64,000 nt of DNA, taken from contig OX578276.1 of assembly GCA_951217055.1 (NCBI GenBank), positions 69,138,144 through 69,202,143 of the forward strand. Direction: 5' to 3'. The notes under the pieces were generated by a model that saw only the letters and a list, made by a program, of their open reading frames with translations, had not been told where the DNA came from and did not search any database. The position numbers were made by a program, and so were the translations under genes. Shown one piece after another: positions 57,330-64,000 of the stretch (position 1 is the stretch's first letter; each line of letters begins with the position of its first letter). Source of the stretch: Gerris lacustris. Taxonomy: Eukaryota > Arthropoda > Insecta > Hemiptera > Gerridae.

Positions 57330-58660
57330 GTACAACGACTATCTGTTGTATTAACAGATATCTCTTTGAACCAACCTGTTAGAGTTTAGTTTCACTTACA
57401 CCTCATAACATAATTACAATTGTTATAACCCTAAAAGTATTGTTCACACATTAAAACTAATAATATAATTAACAAATATTTCAGATATTATCAGAATTGT
57501 CTCAGGCTTTTGTATATATAATAGTATATAATAATATATACTATTATATTTATAATATATACGATTTATTTATATATAATATATTATATATAAATAAATC
57601 GCCAACCTCTTACTGATAACTCAGAACATTAAAGAAAAATGTTAAACTTTCATTAGTGTGAATAAATGTAATACTGTAATCAAGCTATCTCTTCCTTCTA
57701 ATTTGATTGAAATAGATTGAGCTTCGTCTGGAAATCCATTAACCTATCGAAACTTAGAAATCAACAGAAGTTGAAGAACCGCCTCTTAAGCAAAATGGGA
57801 AGGAAGGCTGATCGATTGCCATGTTTATCTGTAGTTGGTGGCCGCTTCCTCGCAGTTATAACCCCTGCCTTGAAACATCAGCATACCATCGGTACAAGCA
57901 CTAAAATCTCGTTACTTGTGTTTCGATGATAAATAAATGTTTTTCGTGATATTAGAACTTAATTTCAAATTATTCTACAAATACCTTCTTTATTTTAAGG
58001 CTCTTAAAATCATATATTTATTTATTCAATATGAATATTATAATTTTTTATATTTCAAAATCAAATATGTTTCAATATACCAAAACGGTCAAGCTTTCTT
58101 TCAGATTAAATTGAATAACAAAAAACGAATCAAATAAAAATAAATGAAAAAAGATACGTGTAAAATAACCGGGTCGAAAGCCAAATAAAAAGAAGAAAGA
58201 ATTCAGTGTATATAAGCTTTTTCGGAAGTTCTATACGATGCCATTTGGGCTGGAGTAAAAGCTTTCTTCTTTCTATCCTATTTCTCCAGAGGCTATAACG
58301 GAAGACGAGAGATATAGCTATATATCCTAAGAAGACTAAACACCTATATAAAATTGATTTATCAGTTTGAAGAGAGAAAACTCAACAGAAGATATATTGA
58401 GACATTTATAGATGTTCAAAGTATAGATTTTTTTTTTAAAGTGTGTTAAGTCAAGTTATAGGAGGTAACTCCTGTAATACAGAAATGAGTTTTGCTAACT
58501 CCCTTTTTGTATCATAAAAGCTTTTATAAAAGTGTGAAAATCGAGCTTGATTTATAAATTTCCTTCTCAGTCACATGTCAGTAATAATATATTGTAGAAG
58601 TATCTTACTTCAAGAAAATATATGGATCTATATTTATGTGTTTTATATATACAAGGATGG
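57330..58660. other. AT-rich DNA; one 70-codon frame
   Basis: 57520-57600 is an AT-only palindrome (GATTTATTTATATATAAT and inverse). The frame at 57717-57929 contains KMGRKADRLPCLSVVGGRFL but matches no family I know and has no splice evidence. A second AT-rich frame (57937-58137) is low complexity. Confidence 0.35.
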
Positions 58661-58663
58661 TTG

Positions 58664-58954
58664 TCTATAAATCATAATTCCATCACTAGAAACTAGAACG
58701 TCACGTTGTATTCAACAAGACACGTACTTTATATTTTTATGAGTACATTCATTTAGTATAACTAAGAATCGATGTATTATTCAATATAAAAATATGGTAT
58801 GAAATAGTTTGAATTGTTTTCCTTTATTTTTATATTGACTAATGCATTGATTCTTTGTTATACTAAATGAATGTACTCATAAAATATAAAGTACGTGTCT
58901 TGTTGAATACAACGTGACGTTCTAGTTTCTAGTGATGGAATTATGATTTATAGA
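58664..58954. mobile_element. Fold-back MITE (291 bp)
   Basis: Arms of about 125 bp are nearly perfect inverse copies: TCTATAAATCATAATTCC at the left and GGAATTATGATTTATAGA at the right, through AACTAGAACGTCACGTTGTA, ACAAGACACGTACTTTATAT and TACATTCATTTAGTATAAC. A loop of about 40 nt separates them. Target duplication not resolved. Confidence 0.75.
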
Positions 58955-59039
58955 TACCTTTTCCCCGAGAACAGTTTTTATTACATACTAATGATGAAAC
59001 AGATTCTCTAGGTTGTTTTCCTTCTTTATAAGGTTTTCT

Positions 59040-59205
59040 GTTAGTGTGCTGATATAACACGATCTGGAAGACACGAGTAGACAGTTAGACACGAGGTCTG
59101 TTTTTCTGTCCGTCAACATGTTTTTGTGAACGACTACATCTAAAAAAATACTGGTGGCGATTTTAATTAAATTTGGATGATAGGTCATAATCATCCCATT
59201 GTTAG
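59040..59205 (-). repeat. Family B copy 4, part left of hAT
   Basis: Contains ATTTTAATTAAATTTGGATG and CATTGTTAG, equivalent to 26870-26930 in family B. It resumes at 62776 after the hAT insertion. Confidence 0.55.
59198..59205. repeat. 8-bp target duplication, left (ATTGTTAG)
   Basis: Identical to 62776-62783. The uninterrupted family B copy at about 26921 reads CATTGTTGGTCCCAT, the expected empty site. Confidence 0.9.
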
Positions 59206-59708
59206 CAGGCCCGTCGAGAGCCGTAGCGGGCCCCACGGCTAGACCTATATGGGCCCCCTCTTTTTACTCGTTTTTATTCGTCATTTTGGGACTTTACACT
59301 AATAACTTGTGTATTGGATTTTTCAACTCTTATAATAAGTTCTATTTTATATTTATTGTAAGTACTACTAATAAACTCTTATTACTGATAACTGCAGACA
59401 TACTACTGATAAACCAAAGTAAAACAAACTCATTTTGAAGATTACAACTATTTTACCGCAGTAATGTTAAACCCAATTATGACTTATATTAATATGGGTA
59501 TATGAGTCATAATTATGACCTAAAATTAGACAGAATTGTTTGAAAACATTTATAATTTCTTAGTCCACAACTAAAACACAATCTGGACTAAAAAAAGTCC
59601 TATAACTGTAAAATGTTGTTTACGTTCATTTACGTTTTATTCAATTTTATTTAATATATTACAAGGGGGCTCAGCTCCCTACTCGATTCACTCGACAAAC
59701 CCCCGAAA

Positions 59709-59729
59709 AGCGGCCGCATCGCGGCCGCT
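59709..59729. repeat. Perfect GC-rich hairpin (two NotI sites)
   Basis: AGCGGCCGC and its inverse GCGGCCGCT are separated by ATC; each arm includes a GCGGCCGC octamer. It is followed by GCCTAG. Such GC density is out of keeping with the region. It may be the end of a small element. Confidence 0.7.
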
Positions 59730-59764
59730 GCCTAGAATAGAGTACAGTAGAATCCCTTGTTTTT

Positions 59765-59945
59765 TTTAGGAGGGGGCTAAATTTAGGATATTTGCAAATT
59801 ATCATATCAAAGAAGAGGGGGTATAGAAATCAGTAAAATCTAGATATTCTCTCATAGTAAAATAATTTAAATGTTTCTTGATGGTAGTTTACAAACTTAT
59901 CAAATTAAAATAACACTCCGTAGCAAAGAACGGGTATCCAGCTAG
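59765..59945 (+). mobile_element. Helitron 3' end fragment
   Basis: GGGGGCTAAATTTAGGATAT through the hairpin-like CCGTAGCAAAGAACGG, GTATCCAG and CTAG followed by T (59942-59946). The 5' part is missing. Confidence 0.65.
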
Positions 59946-59949
59946 TAAA

Positions 59950-60950
59950 ACATAAAATAATAATTTCGAATAAAAAGTAAAACAAACAAAGAATGTAACA
60001 GAAAATAAGCGAGAAGGAAGATTAAGGGGGTGAGAATGTTACGTAGTCTATAAGATAATTCCCTCCTATATTAAAAAAAAATAAAAAAAATAAAAAAATA
60101 AAACAAAAATCTTTACTTTTTGAATATCTTTTAATTCTAAGAAAATAACTATAAAAAAAACCAATAGTTTGATTAAGAATTTAAATAAAATTACCTCTAA
60201 CCATAATCGTTGTGTAATAAGATTGTTTATTACACAAAACATAAATTATTCAATTTAACTTAATAGGTAAATAGAAAGAATCAATCTACCTTTATAGCTT
60301 CGCTTTGTTTTTTTCAATCCATCCTATGTATATCTTCATATTCCATTGTATTCTCTAAATGCTGTTATAAATATACGTAGAATTAACTTTGAAAGATATT
60401 ACCGTCGATATTACACTGAATAACAAATCGATCTATCTCCAAAAACAAGATTTCAACAAAGAACAACGAACAATGAATAAAATATAAACTACATACACGA
60501 AAGATGTACTTTTCGAAAGAAAAACGCATAGAAATCAAAAAGAAACATTTGAATTATAACACACATTACAAATATAAAGACCCGCTACCCGATTTAAAAT
60601 ACTTTTCCTCGATTAAGAAGTGAATTTAAAGTAAGATTCGACTAAAATTACTGTTGACCTAATTAGAGAAGTAAAAACAATATGGCCGACGCACTAAAAC
60701 TATGGGACACCGACGCGTCCCAGTGACTCGCCTCTTTCAGGGCTACCACACTACCATCGTATCAAAATTAAATAATCTAAAGTTTATTATAAAAAATTAT
60801 TTAAAATAAAAATATTATAAATAATAATTATTCATCATGGTAATATTATATTTTAAATATGTTTTTAGTTTAACCGAAACAAAATATGTTTAAGTTATTT
60901 TATTTTTTAATAATTTTGTTCGCATTATTGGTTTAACCTCATAGCCCTGT
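59950..60950. other. AT-rich DNA within hAT, no gene
   Basis: No coding signal recognised. Confidence 0.5.
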
Positions 60951-60958
60951 GGGGTAAA

Positions 60959-61169
60959 ATCGGATTGTACGTGCCCCCACTTTGAGGTTAGGTGATAAAA
61001 TCCCGTATATTATATTAAAAACCTTAATTTTGTGTACCCTTTTCTGTACTCCAACATATTTTTAGACAAAGGGATATAAACTCTCCTATGAACAAATCAT
61101 ACATATATAATTTCTCTAAAATCAAGTTGGAAAAAGTACGAAAAATTTCTGGGGCACGTACAATCCGAT
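60959..61169. repeat. 19-bp perfect inverted repeat pair
   Basis: ATCGGATTGTACGTGCCCC (60959-60977) and its inverse GGGGCACGTACAATCCGAT (61151-61169), 173 bp apart. Small non-autonomous element or paired relic; no target duplication. Confidence 0.6.
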
Positions 61170-61689
61170 TTAGCCGTACTGTGGTAAGTGAAAAAATATT
61201 TTGTTTATATAAGTTTAAATGAATAAATGTTTAATAAAAAGACTGTTTACTAAATCAAGTTAAATCAAATGGTATTTTAAGTTGAAAGTAGAACTACTAC
61301 AGTATATGGAGCCCCTACTATACATCGCAAATCGCTACAATCGATTGTTATATTGACGCCATACTTCAATATATCCAAATAATGTGTGATTTGCGTAATT
61401 TTACACGTTTTAACGAAAATTTGTTAGTTTCGGGTTTGAATTTAATTTTGTTAACCTTAATTTTTTGCCCTAGAATTTTGAATCTCCGTTCCACACCGCT
61501 TCGCGGAGCGCTCATTTCTAAAAAAAAAACCCCTCCTGCATATAGACCAGGTAGAGTTTCAAATCGAAATATAAAAGAGTTTAACAGACAAGATATATCG
61601 ATATATTAAGTCTTGAAAGTGGTTTATACTGAGATAACGTGTTATCAGAAAGAGCCCCATATACTGTAGTTCAGCCGTCAAGGTATATG

Positions 61690-62260
61690 TGTATGTTCTA
61701 TATACAAATCTACAGTTTTGCTCCGATCTCGATGAAAATTTGCATATTTGATCATCAAAGCAAGGAGAAACTCACTGTCTACATAGAATTTAGAAATTTA
61801 AATTTTGGTACACAGGGGTATGGGGTAAATACAAGTGATGAATACGGGGTCAAAGTAATGAATACCCTTCATGATGCATATCATTCAAAAGCTCTTTAAG
61901 AGTACAGTAATTGTTATTATATACATTTAAGGGGGTAAAATGTAAAAATACATTTAAAAGTCAACGTATGTGTGTATTATGTTCTTTATACAATTCTACA
62001 GTTCTTGTCTGATCTCGATGAAAATTTTTACACTTGACCTTCAAATCAATGGGAAGGTCACAGTCTACATGAATTTTCCAAATTTAAATTTTGGCACTCA
62101 GGGGTACGGGGTACAACTCAAGTGATGAATATGGGGTCAAAGTAATGAATACCCTTCATGATGCATATCGTTCAAAAGCTCTTTCAGAGTACAGTAATTG
62201 TTGTTATCTACAGTTTTGTCATATTGTCATTTAGGAGGGGGGTAAATTTGGGATATTGTA
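61690..62260 (+). repeat. Two Helitron internal repeat units
   Basis: Two direct units (CAAATCTACAGTTTTGCTCC at about 61704 and CAATTCTACAGTTCTTGTCT at about 61990), each with TGAATACCCTTCATGATGCA. No terminal TC or CTAG end is attached. Confidence 0.65.
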
Positions 62261-62383
62261 AACCATTGTAGTATCTTTCAGGCTAGCATGCCGGATTTTT
62301 CAACCATACATGGTTGAAAATGAATGGTGGTGTATTTAATATTTTTTCAACATTGGATATGTCCAAATAAAACTGAATAAATC

Positions 62384-62588
62384 ATTAATCATTGATTTTG
62401 TTGACTGCTTGGTATGGATCACTTAAGTTTCCAATCACACTGTCAATTAAAACATAAAAAACTTCAACTTTAAAGCGATTTTCTGGGTTCTCTGTGGATT
62501 TTTCTTGAAACCCTTCGGGATAAGGTTTAGTAATTTTTCGCTTCTCAGTCTCGGTACCGGGAAATTCTCTCGCAAACTTAATCACCAC
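62384..62588 (-). pseudogene. hAT transposase fragment (ZMYM-like)
   Basis: Minus-strand frame: TETEKRKITKPYPEGFQEK then ENPENRFKVEVFYVLIDSVI and GNLSDPYQAVNKIND. The block R-KR then F(K/R)-E-FY--LD--I---- is typical of hAT transposases related to zinc-finger MYM-type proteins; the expected next residues (RF) are lost at a stop. Position and strand fit the element at 59206-62775. Confidence 0.6.
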
Positions 62589-62775
62589 ACTTGGCTGACA
62601 ACTTTAATATTAACTAATATTATTTTTAATTATTATTATTTAATTATTTAATATTTCAATCATAAATATTGGCGTGATTGGGTGTTCGGGGCTTTGGATC
62701 GGGGCCCTTTAGGGGAGGTCCGGGCCCCCCCCCCCCCCCATCAGCCGTATCTGCCGCCCCCTCTCGACGGGCCTG

Positions 62776-62783
62776 ATTGTTAG
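62776..62783. repeat. 8-bp target duplication, right (ATTGTTAG)
   Basis: Exact match of 59198-59205. Confidence 0.9.
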
Positions 62784-63070
62784 TCCCATAATTATTTCAA
62801 ACCTCAGCGCCCATTGCTCCCTTCCGCGAGTGCACAAACTTATCTTTAAATGTACAATCAAATTTGAAATAAATTTATATAGTTGATTGAAAGTAGCCCA
62901 ATGTTAATATATAATAAAAATAAATGTGACCTATATGGGAATCGAAACATTAACTTTGTTTTTAAATGTACATTGTATTAAACATTTACATTAGTATTTG
63001 TAGCCTATAGATGGAAAATTGCATATGAAATATAATAAATGCGACTCCACTGAATCGAAACAGATCCAAA
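62776..63070 (-). repeat. Family B copy 4, part right of hAT
   Basis: GTCCCATAATTATTTCAAAC and GCGCCCATTGCTCCC continue family B (26930-27000: GGTCCCATATAAGTTTCAAC). Diverges after about 62900. Confidence 0.5.
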
Positions 63071-63096
63071 TCTCATGTGATAATGAGTCCAATAAT

Positions 63097-63107
63097 AAGT
63101 CGGAAGG
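63097..63107. repeat. 11-bp target duplication, left (AAGTCGGAAGG)
   Basis: Identical to 63207-63217. Confidence 0.85.
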
Positions 63108-63206
63108 CCCTTGAAGACCAAGCTCTATGGCTCGTTGGAGGACCTACGCCGTACCACCCACTTCATTAGGGTCTCCCAGCTTCCCCTATAAAGAATGAAG
63201 AAGAAG
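63108..63206 (+). mobile_element. Severely 5'-truncated LINE (99 bp, GAA tail)
   Basis: Short trailer (CCCTTGAAGACCAAGCTCTA onward) ending in ATGAAGAAG-type (GAA)n and flanked by the 11-bp duplication AAGTCGGAAGG. This is the usual outcome of target-primed reverse transcription with early stop. Confidence 0.75.
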
Positions 63207-63217
63207 AAGTCGGAAGG
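63207..63217. repeat. 11-bp target duplication, right (AAGTCGGAAGG)
   Basis: Identical to 63097-63107. Its first two bases could also belong to the GAA tail. Confidence 0.8.
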
Positions 63218-63394
63218 AAGCTATGGGCCACATAAATTGGCAGACTATTATTTTTTAAGTTTTGATCGAAAAATAATTGTCATTGCAGGACGAGGTTATA
63301 GTTTTCATTTATACATCCAGTGATCCAGTATTTTGTGGGAATAGGCAAGCGCGACGATCTTAGATGGTTTGTCTCTGTGATTATTTTAACTTAA

Positions 63395-63811
63395 CACTAG
63401 AATACCTATCACGAGTAATTATAACTCACTTACGAACTAAAATTGAATTATCTAATTCGCCACTAGAGGGAGAGACTCTACCTGTCTGGAATGCTATCAC
63501 CAAACACTTCCAACCTGCAAAAGGTTAACATCAGGGCATAACGCACATCCTCTCTAGGAAAGTTTTAGTTAACATCAGTGGGTCAGTTTGACTCATGTTA
63601 AGTAATAGTGAGATGCTGATAATATGGCCTATAAATTACCAAATATATAAGTTAAATATAGTTATATTGATTCAAATATGTTCCCATTATCTCATTAGTA
63701 ACTGTTAATCATGATATTTGAAATAACAGTCATAAAAATCTTTTGTTTTTCAGTAAGAATTACTCATGTTAAGTAATAAGCACCTAGTTTGATAGTTTAG
63801 GTATTCTAGTG
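63395..63811. mobile_element. piggyBac-like MITE (417 bp)
   Basis: Begins CACTAGAATACCTATCA and ends with the inverse GATAGTTTAGGTATTCTAGTG (two extra bases), flanked by TTAA at 63391-63394 and 63812-63815. The CNCTAGA start with TTAA duplication is the piggyBac signature. Internal direct copies of ACTCATGTTAAGTAATA lie at about 63591 and 63761. No coding frame. Confidence 0.8.
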
Positions 63812-63815
63812 TTAA

Positions 63816-64000
63816 TCCATTTGAGGGGAGAGGGGATTTATTATAATGTTTCCGAAAGAACTGTTTTCTATTATGCCATCATTTTTTCATGTAGATGAAT
63901 TTAATTCTACTCCATTTTTGTTGTAGTCCCCTTTATTTATTTTCAATTTAGTTTTTTTCCTTGGGTCTTCAGGGGTATAATAAATCATCAACTACGTTTT
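63816..64000. other. AT-rich DNA to the window edge
   Basis: Nothing recognised. Confidence 0.5.

Larger units (their letters stand above)
59206..62775 (-). mobile_element. hAT transposon (3570 bp), internally decayed
   Basis: Ends CAGGCCCGTCGAGAG and CTCTCGACGGGCCTG are perfect inverse copies and fit the hAT YARNG start. ATTGTTAG is duplicated at both sides. The only transposase sequence recognised is a minus-strand piece at 62384-62588. The rest is filled with later insertions, including two Helitron fragments, and AT-rich DNA. GC-rich runs (C17 at 62727-62743) lie near the right end. Confidence 0.85.

Noticed and set aside
57717..57929. Possible exon at 57717-57929
   Set aside because: The 70-codon frame has no convincing acceptor or donor and no recognisable motif.

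Overview
The window is AT-rich eukaryotic nuclear DNA, most likely from an arthropod and probably an insect. The grounds are the repeat content: long (TA)n arrays, hAT, piggyBac-like, mariner-like and PIF/Harbinger elements, Helitrons with the CTAG 3' end, RTE-like and Jockey/CR1-like LINEs, and tRNA-derived SINEs. No prokaryotic gene organisation is present, and most open frames are short chance frames inside repeats. I cannot name the species.

Only one stretch looks like a host protein-coding exon: 33962-34119 on the minus strand, 158 bp, fully open and bounded by good AG and GT splice signals. The rest reads as intron or intergenic DNA filled by nested mobile elements. A second possible host or orphan frame, with a signal-peptide-like start, lies at 13593-13931.

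Layout. 1-10 kb: AT-rich DNA, an RTE-like endonuclease fragment (about 1.9-2.5 kb), a SINE, and dispersed families A and B. 10-12.5 kb: a TIR element carrying many copies of its own terminal motif, a mariner-like single end, and CpG-rich palindromes. 15231-18084: a nearly complete hAT element with an 8-bp target duplication, inverted arms of about 0.9 kb and a decayed transposase. 18243-18598: a short repeat carrying a hammerhead ribozyme core, with a 12-bp target duplication. 20-25.5 kb: family C, a complete Helitron (22177-22936) and a 23-bp minisatellite. 26-28 kb: a SINE and a head-to-head pair of family B. 28432-28749: an unusual LTR insertion containing the 3' half of a tRNA-Leu including CCA. 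29-31 kb: a LINE deletion derivative split by a fold-back MITE. 31-39 kb: Helitrons, the host exon, a Jockey/CR1-like LINE and a fold-back element. 44.2-46.6 kb: a composite of hammerhead repeats in tandem and inverted copies, with a GC3-rich coding tail. 47-53 kb: a Harbinger 5' end, LINE fragments and a nested palindrome containing a Helitron with about six or seven internal repeats. 53.7-64 kb: mariner-like and piggyBac-like MITEs, and a 3.57-kb hAT (59206-62775) inserted into a family B copy.

The most unusual items are (i) the hammerhead-ribozyme repeat family at 18.2-18.6 and 44.2-46.6 kb, one copy with an intact core and three with a G-to-A change at the catalytic G12 position; (ii) the LTR/tRNA-Leu chimera at 28432-28749, which has its own 4-bp target duplication; and (iii) the hAT at 15.2-18.1 kb, whose very long TIRs contain homopolymer G runs. 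All family assignments come from reading motifs by eye; no database search was run.
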